DNA from: Pontibacter mangrovi
GTDB lineage: Bacteria > Bacteroidota > Bacteroidia > Cytophagales > Hymenobacteraceae
Length of the DNA stretch: 64,000 bases
Reading direction: 5' to 3'
Assembly (NCBI RefSeq): GCF_006385705.1
Contig: NZ_VFRQ01000013.1
Location: 42,299 to 106,298, forward strand
Shown one piece after another: positions 7,852 to 16,974 of this stretch. The translations under genes were made by a program, and so were the position numbers. Below the pieces are notes generated by a model. It was not told where the DNA came from, did no database searches, and saw nothing but the letters and a program-made list of their open reading frames with translations. Within the stretch, counting starts at the first letter, position 1; each line of letters begins with the position of its first letter.

Positions 7852-10800
7852 TTACTTCTTAAGAATTGTCACGACGCCCTTCTTCACCAGGTTGATGTCG
7901 CCCACCTGTACGATAAATAAAAAGGCCCCTTTGCGCACCTGTCCGTTGGCATCCTTTCCGTTCCAGCCCTCTTCGGGGTTGGTGGTGTGGAACAGGCGCA
8001 CGCCCGAGCGGTCAAACACCTCGATCTCGACCTGGTTATAGAACCGCAGCTCGGGAATAAACCACGTGTCGTTGATGCCGTCGCCGTCCGGCGAGAAGGC
8101 GTTTACGATCTTGAGCTCATCCTGCGGCTTGGCGTAAAGCCTCTTGCTGAGCGTAAAGCTCTTTTCGATCGTGTTCTCGTATGGGTCGGTGCTGCGGACC
8201 CTGATCGATAGCTGCGTGATACCTGACAGGCCCTTGTTTGACTTCAGGTACAGCTCCTCGCCTCTGAGCTCGAACAACCCGTTGTCCTCGCTGCCTTCAC
8301 CCTCCACCAGCGCATAGCTGAACGTATCATCATCTGCATCGGTGGTGGTGAAGCTGCCGATCGCCTCCGCCGCGGTCGCCTCGGGCTTAAAGGAAGCAGT
8401 GCTGAAGGATAGGGCTGTAGGCACTTTATTCGGCTGTACCTCGACGGTTATTCCCGCCGTGCGGCTGCTCAAGTTGGTGGTCATCGGGGCAAGGACGAGC
8501 TCACCGGTCAATGCGTAGGCACCGGCCACCAGGCCGTTATAGTCGCCCTGGCTCCAGGTAACAGGCAGTTCCTCTTTTTCGCCCGTGGCATAGGTTACCG
8601 CCACTTTTGCCGGCAGCGGAACGTTGGCATACGTGGTTCTGATCGGAACTTTAACAAGCGCCGGGGCGGTCACGGCCACGATATCGCGCGTGATTTTGAC
8701 TACCTGTGCCCTTGCGTCTGCGCCCCTGTTACCGGCAGGATCCACCAGGTAGAGCGTAACATTCAGGGTACCGTCGTTCAGGCCGCTCAGGTCGAGCGCC
8801 CGCAGCTCAAAGCTCGCCTCGCTAACCTGCGCTGTTCCCGTTACCGGGGTGCCGCCGTTTTCGCTGGAGATGGCATAAGTGTAGCTTGTTCCAACCTCGG
8901 CACCTGTTATGCTCAGGTCGGTGGCTGTTACGTTGGTGATATCCACGCGGCTTGTGTGGAAGCTAACCGCATACCCCGCTGGGGCCGTCGCGTCGTAGCG
9001 TCTGCGTAGTGCTTCAGAGGCCTGGCTCGGGTTGGTCGCCTCGTCACGGGCCACACCGGCAGCCAGCGCTACCCCTACCTCCCCGTCAGCGGCAGGCGTG
9101 ACAAGCACTGTATAGGTCTGCCCGTCCACTTTTATAAATTCGGAGGCCGCGCCGTTCGTAACTGTGATATCTCCCAGCTCGAACCCGAGCACTTCCTCGC
9201 TGAAGCTGAAAGTAGCCGTGAACGGAGCGTTAGTCGGATCTGCTGCCGTGGTGGCCACCGTTACCGTTGGCTTGGTAGCATCATACAGGCGTGATAAGAC
9301 AGCGGAAGCCTCATTGCCATTGGCTGCAGCATCAAACGCTGCCCCGGCAGCAACAGCGACTTGCACTGCGCCGTCTTCAGCAGGCGTGATCACAGCCGTG
9401 TACTCTTGTCCATTCGCGCTCTCCAAATAGGCAGCCGCACCGTTTGTCACAACGATATCGGCAAGCGTGAATCCTGTTACCGGCTCAGAAAAACCGAAGG
9501 TCATGGTAAATGGCGCATTTACATGCTCTGCTGCAATTGCGTGTAGCGCTATGCCTGGTTTGGTAAGGTCATAGACAGCCGTTACCTCATTAGAGGCAGC
9601 GTTGCCATTTAAAGCAGGGTCTACCGCTTTATCGGCGGCTATGCTTACTTTCACTACCCCTTCTGCGGCAGGTGAGATGAACGCAGTATAAACCTCGCCG
9701 CTCACCTTAGTAAAGGCTGACGCTACTCCGTTCTCAACCCTAATGTCTTCAACTGCAAACCCGTCAACGCCTTCGCTGAAGGTGAAGGTAACGCCAAAGG
9801 CAGCATTGGTAGCAGCCGATACCTCGCTAGAGACAGCCACTCTCGGACGGGTAGCGTCGTAAGTGATTTGGCTAGCCAGCAGGGCGATGTTACCGGCAGC
9901 GTCTTTGAGCTCGGCCTGCACGGTTTTAGCACCTTCCCCACTGCTCAGCGTCCATGCCTTGGTGGCGGATACCGGCTCCCATGCACCCGGCGTGCCGCCG
10001 CTGTTAAAGATGCGCATCTCCGTAACGCCTGTGCCGCCCGCGTCGGCGGCCGTGATCTGCAGGGTTACTGCTAGCGTGTTTGTGAAGCCGCCCCCGTTGT
10101 TGATGGCCAGCGCACCGGTTGGGCTGGTCTTGTCTATTTCAAAGGTAACGGTAGTGGTATTGGTGGCCGCATCCCTCACAGTCAAAGTATACGCCCCTTC
10201 TTCACGCACCACCGTTCCCTTCGTAAAGGACACACCGTTCAAGGTTGCTGTGCCCTCGTCAAAGCCGATGGTTCTGTCTGTGTTATAGGTTCCCCTGTCC
10301 GCTACACCGTTTACTACAGGGTTTGTCCTGTCGATCGTGAAGCTTAGGGTGGTGGCATTGGCGGCGGCATCGGTCACGACCAGCGTGTAAGCGCCCTCTG
10401 CGCTTAGCATAGTGCCGCTTGCAAAGGCGCTGCCGTTTAGTTGGGCCGTGCCCTCGTTAAAGCCGATAGTCACCGTGCTGTTGTAGAAGCCCTTGTCCAT
10501 GACACCGGTCACGAGCGGCTTGTCTTTGTCAACCACGTACTTTTCACTGCCGGTAAACGGAAGGTTCTCCACCTCTAGCGACAGGCCTGCATCGTTATTA
10601 AAGCTAAGGCTTAGCTCGCCACTAACCGTGCCCGTGTGAAGTGTTACCAGGTAGGTAGTGCTGTTTACCGGGGTCACGCCCGTTATATTAGCCCCGCTCA
10701 CGCCGGAAGCGGTCAGCGAGAAGTTGCCGGCGCTCACGCCTGAGACAGGCTGATCAAACACCACGCTGAAGTTCACGGCAGCGGCATTGGTTGGGGAAGC

Positions 10801-13800
10801 AGCCGTCGGGGTAACCGAAACCACCTTGGTTACAGTAGGCTCCTGGATGGTGACTGTTTGGGTGACGGCGCAATCATTTGCATCCGTAACGGTCACTGAG
10901 TAAGTGCCGGCAGTTAAGCCGGAGGCTGTAGCCCCCACACCTCCAGACGGTGACCAGCGGTAGGTATAGGCACCCGTTCCGCCCGTCGCCGTCACCGTGG
11001 CCTCCCCGTCACGACCGCCCACAGTGGTCACAGAAGTGGTAGCAACAGAGGCATAAAGCGCGGCCGGCTGGGTAATGGTGACAGAGGCCGTGGCAACACA
11101 ATTGTTGGCATCTGTAATGGTAACAGTGTAGTTACCGGCCAAAAGGCCGGTTGCCGACGGCGTGCTGGCGCCGTTGCTCCAGCTATACTTGTAGGGGGCG
11201 GTGCCGCCTGCAGCCGTAACTGTGGCGGCGCCATTGGTGCCGCCGTTGCAGGCGACGTTCGTCTGCGAGGAAACCGAGGCGTAAAGCGCGGCTGGCTGCG
11301 AGATGAGAACCTGCACACTTGCCTCCTGCCCGTTTGCATCGGTTACAGTTGCTGCATAATACCCTGCCGAAAGGCCTGAGGCGGTAGCACCCGCACCGCC
11401 AGACGGTGACCAGCTGTAGGTGTATGGACCGGCTCCCCCGGAGGCGCTTACCGTGGCCGACCCGTTAGATCCTCCGTTACAGCTCACGTTTTCGCTAGAG
11501 GAAATAATAACCGAGAGCGGAGGGAAAGAACGTGCAATATCCAGCGCATACGTCTTGGTGGTGCCGTCTTGCGCGGTTACAACTATTGGAACATGTTTTG
11601 TATTTCCGGCAGTTAACGCAATCGTTTTTGCGCTGCCGCTTGCCACCACGGATCCGTCTACTGTCACGGTAGCCTTTGTATCGGCAAGGGAAGGCGTGAT
11701 CGCAATAGAAGCGACATCATGGGCAACGGCAACCGTGTAGCCTGCCGTTCCCTGGTCAAAGGCAGGGGCTAAGCTTCCTGCGCTCAGGCTGATACTGGCA
11801 AGGTTCGCATTCGAGGATTTGACAACCTGCAGGCTCTGTGTGGCTGTCGTTTCGCGGTATACTTCGGTAACAGGCGCCGTTGCTGTGATAGTTGTTGTTC
11901 CATCTCCGTTTAGGGTCACGGTATTGCCTGACACGCTGGCTACCGCCGTATTCGAGCTTGCGTACGTTAAGGCCACTCTGCTGGTGGCGCTTGCCGTCAG
12001 CGTAAAGGCCGGGTCTGAGGCCTGCTTTGTGGCAAGCGCAGGGAAGCTCAGGATATGCTCGTCCTTTTCACCTGCCCTGGCATATTCAATCAGGTTGACA
12101 AACAGCTTTTTACCGGTTTCGGTCCATTTGTCCGGGGCCTGCCGGAATCCCCAGTAAAAAAGCTCTTTGCCCTCTCTGTAAAGCAGGCTATGGGACTGAC
12201 CACTGTTAAGACCTAACCAGCTGACAACATTGGCATATTGGCTATCCGTCATCCTGCCCATGTAATAAGCCTCCACAGATTCCGGGTTTTGAAGCACTTG
12301 GATGATGTCCGCTGTGATCAGGTTCGGCTGGTTAAAGACGGCGCTGCTCCTAGCCTTGTAGCCTACATCCTGGGTATCTCCCATGCTGCCTCCTGATTTA
12401 GTATAGTACCCACCGATGGCGGAAGCATACTTCATGGCACTGTAGGTGACCCCTATGAGCGGCTTGCCTGAAGCTTTCAGCAGCTGGGCCTTCGTCGCAT
12501 CCAGACCGGCATAAGCCTCATACCCCATTACGGCCACATCAGCGCTGGCCAGGTCGGCAGCAGTAAGGCCAGCCATATTGACCAGCATCACGGCATAACC
12601 CATATTATTCAGGTAAGTCTCATAGGCAAGCGCGGGAGCCCCTGAAACGTTATCTGTCAGGTATAAAATATTGCCTATCCCGGCACGTGAGACTGTAACC
12701 GTGTAGGTTTTGGTGCTGCCATCCTGTGCGGTGACAAGTGTCGAAATGGTATTGGTCCCTACTTTCAGGGAGATCTCCTGAGATGCATGACCGCTGACAA
12801 CGGCAGCACCATTCACGGTTACCGTGGCATTCGCATCTGCCATAACCGGCCTAAGCGTCACAGAAGTAGTGGCTGTCGGAACAGCCGCTGTGTAAGAGGT
12901 TGTCGCTGCTCCAAAAGCCGGCGAAAGTATCCCCGAGGACAGTGTTAGACCTGACAGGTTGGCGTTGGAAGAAAGAGCTGGCGCTCCGGCGGTTGTTCTT
13001 TCGTAGGAATAACCACCTCCGCTCCCCCCCGAAGACCAGGAGAGGAATTTAATTCCAATGTAAATATCTTCTGCGATCAAATGCAGGACAGCGTCCTTGC
13101 CTATCATACTTGGCGGTGCCCAACCGTTAAAATCCGTCCAATCCCTATAGGTCAATGTAGCATAATTGTCAAGGGTACCGTATGCCCATTCTGTGTTAGC
13201 TGGCGAATTAGCAAAATTATATCCAGGCTCCTGCTTGCTATTGAACAGCCCTTCTACATTTTTACGGGTCAACCAGGTTTGATCCGTCAGCCTGTCCTGG
13301 TTGGCAGCCTGGGTGTAATCAGCATTATTTGCTTTTGTAAAAGTAATCTTCGGCCCATTCCAAATGGTAGGTCCTGCTACGTTCGAAGTAGTGAAGGACA
13401 CCTGGTTCCCATACGCCGTACCGGCTGCGTTAACAGCATAGGCACGCACATAATAAGTGGTCGTCGTGTTTAGGCCCGTGAGTTTAGCGGAAAAGCTTCC
13501 TGAGCCACTCCCCGCAACCATCTTCGAATTAACCGTGGTAGGGTTCTGGGAAGTAGACCAAACAATGCCACGTTCTGTAATGGCGCCTCCGCCAGTACCC
13601 GTGATACTAGCCGGCACGGTTGCAAAGGTCCCCCCCACACCTGTAGCCGCACTGGTTGTAAGCGAAGCCAAATTGATGGCCGCCGGCCCTACTTTAATAT
13701 CATCCACGATATAATATAGGAGGGCTTTGAAGTTAAAGGTAACGGATGTCACCCCTACATTTTCAGCATAATTGATGGTGGTGTTCGCATCGTTGACCGT

Positions 13801-14277
13801 GTAGGTTTTAACCGTCATGCCCTCATCCTGCAGGCTGACCGTGTAGATGGGCGGCACACCGGGATAGGGACTCATGCTTGACTGCTTCAGCCACAGCCCG
13901 AAGAACTGGAAACGGCCACCGTCTGTTCGTTTGAGGGTGAAACTGTCACCGCCGGAGCCGTCCTTCCGCAGGGCTGCAGAACTTCCGTTTCCTCCGGAAG
14001 CAAGGTTGGTAAAGGAGCCGTTTCCGCCTGAGGTGAGCGTGTAGCTCACGCCCCCTATTTGTACGGTCGCCGTGGTGTTCCAGGGCCAGGAGGAGGACTT
14101 TCCGCTTAAAGCGGCCGGAGAGGAAAAGTCATAGGTTTGCTGCGCTTGCAGCTGAAAGGAGAGGAGAACTCCCCACAAAAGGATAAGGCATGCCCATAGC
14201 CGCTTCAGGTTTAACCTGCGTGGCGCGCACAGCATGCCCTTTACCTCTCCCCCAGAGGTAAAAGCATCATGGTTCAT
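7852..14277 (-). CDS. Giant SprB-like surface adhesin with T9SS gliding-motility C-terminal domain
   Basis: 2141-aa secreted protein. The signal peptide is preceded by a long N-region; Met15 (MLCAPRRLNLKRLW) may be the true start. Domains by rough residue: FN3-like 203-298; cadherin-like beta-sandwich 438-535 and again 818-917; a non-Ig alpha/beta-looking segment 537-640 (ILYLTDNVSG, MGYAVMLVNMAGLTAADL); three SprB repeats about 920-1143 (VSCNGGSNGSATV, VACNGGTNGAATV); two 60-aa tandem repeats about 1260-1390; three bacterial Ig-like repeats of about 95 aa at 1475-1763; further Ig-like domains; and a C-terminal gliding-associated sorting domain from about 2043 (NAFSPDGDGINDTW, GWNGKDANGQ, KGAFLFIV). 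Exported by T9SS and probably displayed on the surface through the PorP/SprF encoded downstream. Ligand unknown. Confidence 0.9.
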   Translation of the reverse strand: MNHDAFTSGGEVKGMLCAPRRLNLKRLWACLILLWGVLLSFQLQAQQTYDFSSPAALSGKSSSWPWNTTATVQIGGVSYTLTSGGNGSFTNLASGGNGSSAALRKDGSGGDSFTLKRTDGGRFQFFGLWLKQSSMSPYPGVPPIYTVSLQDEGMTVKTYTVNDANTTINYAENVGVTSVTFNFKALLYYIVDDIKVGPAAINLASLTTSAATGVGGTFATVPASITGTGGGAITERGIVWSTSQNPTTVNSKMVAGSGSGSFSAKLTGLNTTTTYYVRAYAVNAAGTAYGNQVSFTTSNVAGPTIWNGPKITFTKANNADYTQAANQDRLTDQTWLTRKNVEGLFNSKQEPGYNFANSPANTEWAYGTLDNYATLTYRDWTDFNGWAPPSMIGKDAVLHLIAEDIYIGIKFLSWSSGGSGGGYSYERTTAGAPALSSNANLSGLTLSSGILSPAFGAATTSYTAAVPTATTSVTLRPVMADANATVTVNGAAVVSGHASQEISLKVGTNTISTLVTAQDGSTKTYTVTVSRAGIGNILYLTDNVSGAPALAYETYLNNMGYAVMLVNMAGLTAADLASADVAVMGYEAYAGLDATKAQLLKASGKPLIGVTYSAMKYASAIGGYYTKSGGSMGDTQDVGYKARSSAVFNQPNLITADIIQVLQNPESVEAYYMGRMTDSQYANVVSWLGLNSGQSHSLLYREGKELFYWGFRQAPDKWTETGKKLFVNLIEYARAGEKDEHILSFPALATKQASDPAFTLTASATSRVALTYASSNTAVASVSGNTVTLNGDGTTTITATAPVTEVYRETTATQSLQVVKSSNANLASISLSAGSLAPAFDQGTAGYTVAVAHDVASIAITPSLADTKATVTVDGSVVASGSAKTIALTAGNTKHVPIVVTAQDGTTKTYALDIARSFPPLSVIISSSENVSCNGGSNGSATVSASGGAGPYTYSWSPSGGAGATASGLSAGYYAATVTDANGQEASVQVLISQPAALYASVSSQTNVACNGGTNGAATVTAAGGTAPYKYSWSNGASTPSATGLLAGNYTVTITDANNCVATASVTITQPAALYASVATTSVTTVGGRDGEATVTATGGTGAYTYRWSPSGGVGATASGLTAGTYSVTVTDANDCAVTQTVTIQEPTVTKVVSVTPTAASPTNAAAVNFSVVFDQPVSGVSAGNFSLTASGVSGANITGVTPVNSTTYLVTLHTGTVSGELSLSFNNDAGLSLEVENLPFTGSEKYVVDKDKPLVTGVMDKGFYNSTVTIGFNEGTAQLNGSAFASGTMLSAEGAYTLVVTDAAANATTLSFTIDRTNPVVNGVADRGTYNTDRTIGFDEGTATLNGVSFTKGTVVREEGAYTLTVRDAATNTTTVTFEIDKTSPTGALAINNGGGFTNTLAVTLQITAADAGGTGVTEMRIFNSGGTPGAWEPVSATKAWTLSSGEGAKTVQAELKDAAGNIALLASQITYDATRPRVAVSSEVSAATNAAFGVTFTFSEGVDGFAVEDIRVENGVASAFTKVSGEVYTAFISPAAEGVVKVSIAADKAVDPALNGNAASNEVTAVYDLTKPGIALHAIAAEHVNAPFTMTFGFSEPVTGFTLADIVVTNGAAAYLESANGQEYTAVITPAEDGAVQVAVAAGAAFDAAANGNEASAVLSRLYDATKPTVTVATTAADPTNAPFTATFSFSEEVLGFELGDITVTNGAASEFIKVDGQTYTVLVTPAADGEVGVALAAGVARDEATNPSQASEALRRRYDATAPAGYAVSFHTSRVDITNVTATDLSITGAEVGTSYTYAISSENGGTPVTGTAQVSEASFELRALDLSGLNDGTLNVTLYLVDPAGNRGADARAQVVKITRDIVAVTAPALVKVPIRTTYANVPLPAKVAVTYATGEKEELPVTWSQGDYNGLVAGAYALTGELVLAPMTTNLSSRTAGITVEVQPNKVPTALSFSTASFKPEATAAEAIGSFTTTDADDDTFSYALVEGEGSEDNGLFELRGEELYLKSNKGLSGITQLSIRVRSTDPYENTIEKSFTLSKRLYAKPQDELKIVNAFSPDGDGINDTWFIPELRFYNQVEIEVFDRSGVRLFHTTNPEEGWNGKDANGQVRKGAFLFIVQVGDINLVKKGVVTILKK

Positions 14278-14325
14278 AAAAGGTTGGGTTGGTAGAAGTT
14301 AAACTATATAATTCACTTTTTCCCA

Positions 14326-14355
14326 CAAAAGTAGAGCGAAATTCCTAGTAAACAA
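14326..14355 (-). promoter_or_regulatory. Bacteroidota-type promoter of the adhesin operon
   Basis: On the minus strand TACTTTTG (14326-14333) matches the -7 consensus TAnnTTTG exactly, and a TTG (14353-14355) lies 19 bases upstream as the -33 element. Transcription would start near 14319, giving a leader of about 40 bases before the adhesin start. Confidence 0.65.
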
Positions 14356-14838
14356 CAGCTTACACCATGTCATTCAATTATTTATACAAGACACTTAAAT
14401 TGTTCCATAAAACGATATTAGGACAAGTCATTCTTAAGTTTCACTCAGCTAGGATCTGCAGCTAAGCAACTGTTTCTAAGCTAGCTAGTCAATAGCTCCG
14501 CAGGTGAGACGGTGGAAGCGTGCAGGAGAAGAGACAGGGAGTAAGAGAGATGGCCGAAGGGTTAAGCCCCCCCGCTGGCATGGTGCCAGGGCAGGCATAC
14601 AGGCCTCTTGATGTGAAACAAGTCTAAGCGCAGTTTCCACATGGGTTTTCAGGCAAAGGAACACGAAGAAGATGGTACGTTACCGTAGATGGTATGTTAC
14701 CACTCATGCCGGTGGCGATGTAGGGCAAGGCCAGTGAGCCTGGAGCTTTGTGAAGGTGAGCATGCCGCCGCACACAGCATGCAGCGCTTATCATTAAAAC
14801 CAGGGATTGAATGCCTGGTTGGTTTCCCGTTGGCATTT
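14356..14838. other. Intergenic region, no recognised gene
   Basis: Between the adhesin promoter and the STAS-like gene. The only pattern seen is an imperfect tandem duplication of about 19 bases near 14670-14702 (GATGGTACGTTACC then GATGGTATGTTACC). No coding frame is convincing. Confidence 0.35.
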
Positions 14839-15222
14839 TCAAGCACTGTCGGACGAGTCTACGCTTAAGAGCCAGGACCTGGCATCGTCGTAAAACCGAA
14901 ACTCACTGAACTCAAAGGGCAGTCCCCCGATATCCAGCTTGCGTTTCATGCTGTCTGAGCTCATTTGGCTGAACACATCCTCTGCCTGGACACGGGCCAT
15001 CCGTTTGATATCCGCAGAGAAGGTCAAAAACTGAGGGAGCCACTCCCTGGCTGTCCACTCCTGGTCCACCATCCGCACTACTTTAGCCAGCCGGTAATCA
15101 GCCAACCAAAGCCTCACGTCATACTGCCGCACGGTGCTCAGGTACTGCGCCAACCCCTTCCGGTAGGCTTTGTTTGGAGCATAAGACAACCATTTCGTCT
15201 CCACCAGCTTGCATTCCGGCAT
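14839..15222 (-). CDS. STAS/SpoIIAA-like domain protein, N-terminus interrupted by TAG
   Basis: 127 codons from ATG 15222. The text (LAQYLSTVRQYDVRLWLADYRL, EFRFYDDARSWLLS) resembles the small STAS/SpoIIAA-like proteins common in Hymenobacteraceae, about 130-140 aa. Their N-terminus normally begins with a hydrophobic strand such as MLL-x5-YL-x-I. That strand is present here, in the same frame, just upstream: ATG at 15261 encodes MLLFESEYLEIH and is then cut by TAG at 15223-15225, directly followed by ATG 15222. The simplest reading is a nonsense mutation at codon 13, with possible restart at the adjacent ATG. A related gene lies at 63348-63818. Role unknown; such proteins may act in stress or phosphorelay signalling. 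Confidence 0.6.
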   Translation of the reverse strand: MPECKLVETKWLSYAPNKAYRKGLAQYLSTVRQYDVRLWLADYRLAKVVRMVDQEWTAREWLPQFLTFSADIKRMARVQAEDVFSQMSSDSMKRKLDIGGLPFEFSEFRFYDDARSWLLSVDSSDSA

Positions 15223-15514
15223 CTAATGAATTTCAAGATACTCAGACTCGAAAAGAAGCATAAGTGCAATACGTTTAGCTGCACCTTCGGGGCACATCTA
15301 TTGTTAAACTAGTTAAGACCTTACTGAACGGAGCAAACCAGCCCTCCTACATAATGCAAAGGAGGCGCGTTGGGTACCGGCCGTTTAAACGCCTCGTCAC
15401 CCAATGCTCCTATTATAATTGCCCTTCACAATACAGAACTTCAGACCTGCTGCGGCAGCATTGTCTTCCTTACGGGAAAGATTTCTTTCTAGACTGATTT
15501 CTCCACAAAACCGG

Positions 15515-15940
15515 TTACTTTGTTGTCTGCCCGTTAAGCTGCTCGCCGAGTTTTTCATAGGCAAGGTCATTGGGCTCCCAAAGCTCGACCTTATTCCCTT
15601 CTAAGTCCAGGATGTGCACAAATTTTCCATAGTCATATGTTTCTATCGGATCGAGCACAGTGACACCGTTATTTGCCAATTCCTCCACGAGCGCCTCCAG
15701 GTTCTCCACCCTGTAGTTTATCATAAACTCCTTTGCAGATGGCTCAAAGTATTGGGTACTTTCTCCGAAGGGACTCCAGTTCGTAAATCCTTTTTTGGTA
15801 TTATCGGCACCCTGGTACCATTCGAACACCGCCCCATAGGGATTGGTGTTAAGGCCAAGGTTAGTCTTGTACCATTCCTTCACGGCATTCGGGTCTTTGC
15901 ACTTAAAAAAAATGCCTCCTATACCTGTTACTTTCTTCAT
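15515..15940 (-). CDS. VOC (glyoxalase/dioxygenase) family protein
   Basis: 141-aa single-domain vicinal-oxygen-chelate protein. The first half has GIGGIFFKCKDPNAVKEWY, the usual first beta strand and helix of the fold; the second ends HILDLEGNKVELWEPN, where the Glu of VELWEP is the conserved metal-ligand position. Members range from glyoxalases to resistance proteins and many are uncharacterised, so no substrate is assigned. It is alone, with no operon partner on its strand. Confidence 0.85.
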   Translation of the reverse strand: MKKVTGIGGIFFKCKDPNAVKEWYKTNLGLNTNPYGAVFEWYQGADNTKKGFTNWSPFGESTQYFEPSAKEFMINYRVENLEALVEELANNGVTVLDPIETYDYGKFVHILDLEGNKVELWEPNDLAYEKLGEQLNGQTTK

Positions 15941-16974
15941 TGTTAAGTGCGTTTTTATTGCTGAAAATTTTTCTTCGTCATATAGCAGGTGCAGCCCCCT
16001 CAGGGTGTGGTCAGTGCGCTTCCTGTTTCAGCTGTGAATCATACTATGTGTGACGCCTTCTGTTGTGAAGCGATTCGCGCTACTATCACAAGCCCCTGGA
16101 AGCATGTGATGCCGGCCTCCTTCTCTGATACCTTGCTAAAGGTAATAATTCGTTTTGAAGTGGAACAGCCTGGAGGCTGGGAAAAACTAAAAGAATAAAC
16201 AGAACCGACCGCAAAGGCTTTCATGGCGAACACGCGCGCAGCTGCCCCACCTTGTTTTCATTTAAACTAACCTGAGTGGCTTTTCATCACCCATCTGGCA
16301 TGCTGCCTCAGGCATATTAAGTGATTAATGTACAAGTCTGGCAAATAATTATGTAGACCCCATCAGCAGCCATGCAAGCTTCTCAAACCTGCGGGTAGTA
16401 CATATCAACCCAAAAGGCTGGCACTGGAACAGGTTCCCCACCTTCAACCCAATGCCGTCAACTTAAGAAATATCTCGGGTTGCCTCCAGTATGACAGTCG
16501 CCCTTGCTGTGTCTTCTGACCAGCTAGTTGTTGGTGAGAACACGCAACAACGGCAAACTTAAACGCTTAAGTTGACGGCATTGCACCTTCAACCTCCTCT
16601 CAACTCTCCCAGGAGCAGCACATTTTACGCTTCACTATTTATATATTTATTTTAAGAATACTAATCCATCTATAACATGGAATGTATTCCCACGCATAGA
16701 ATAATTCATCCCAAAAATGGAATTAATACATTTTGCTATATAAAATAATGTCATTGTTCTTTTTTTTGGTCAAAAAAATAACATTTAATCTACCACCTTC
16801 AATATTAGCAATTTAGAATCAAACTTGGCTCTAGCCTGGCAGTTCATTCCAACGAAAATTCTAAAACTGGCACAATTTTCTCCTATATAGTTCCAATTAA
16901 ATATTTATTGATGTTGAAACAGCAACATTGAATTGTACTTAAACCGCAATCAATATCCCCTAACCTAACTGCTT
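15941..16974. other. Long intergenic region carrying a MITE
   Basis: About 1 kb without a recognisable gene. It contains the MITE at 16450-16583, and from 16610 to 16940 becomes strongly AT-rich (runs such as TTTATATATTTATTTT) ahead of the exported-protein gene. This suggests a promoter region, although no exact TAnnTTTG was found. Confidence 0.5.
16450..16583. mobile_element. 134-bp MITE with 18-bp TIRs and 11-bp TSD
   Basis: The left end CAATGCCGTCAACTTAAG (16450-16467) is the exact reverse complement of the right end at 16566-16583. The element is flanked by perfect direct repeats CACCTTCAACC at 16439-16449 and 16584-16594, the expected target-site duplication. There is no coding frame inside, so it is non-autonomous and must have been moved in trans. 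An 11-bp duplication fits IS4-type transposases (10-13 bp) by family knowledge; the parent element is not in the window. The perfect repeats suggest recent insertion. Confidence 0.85.
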
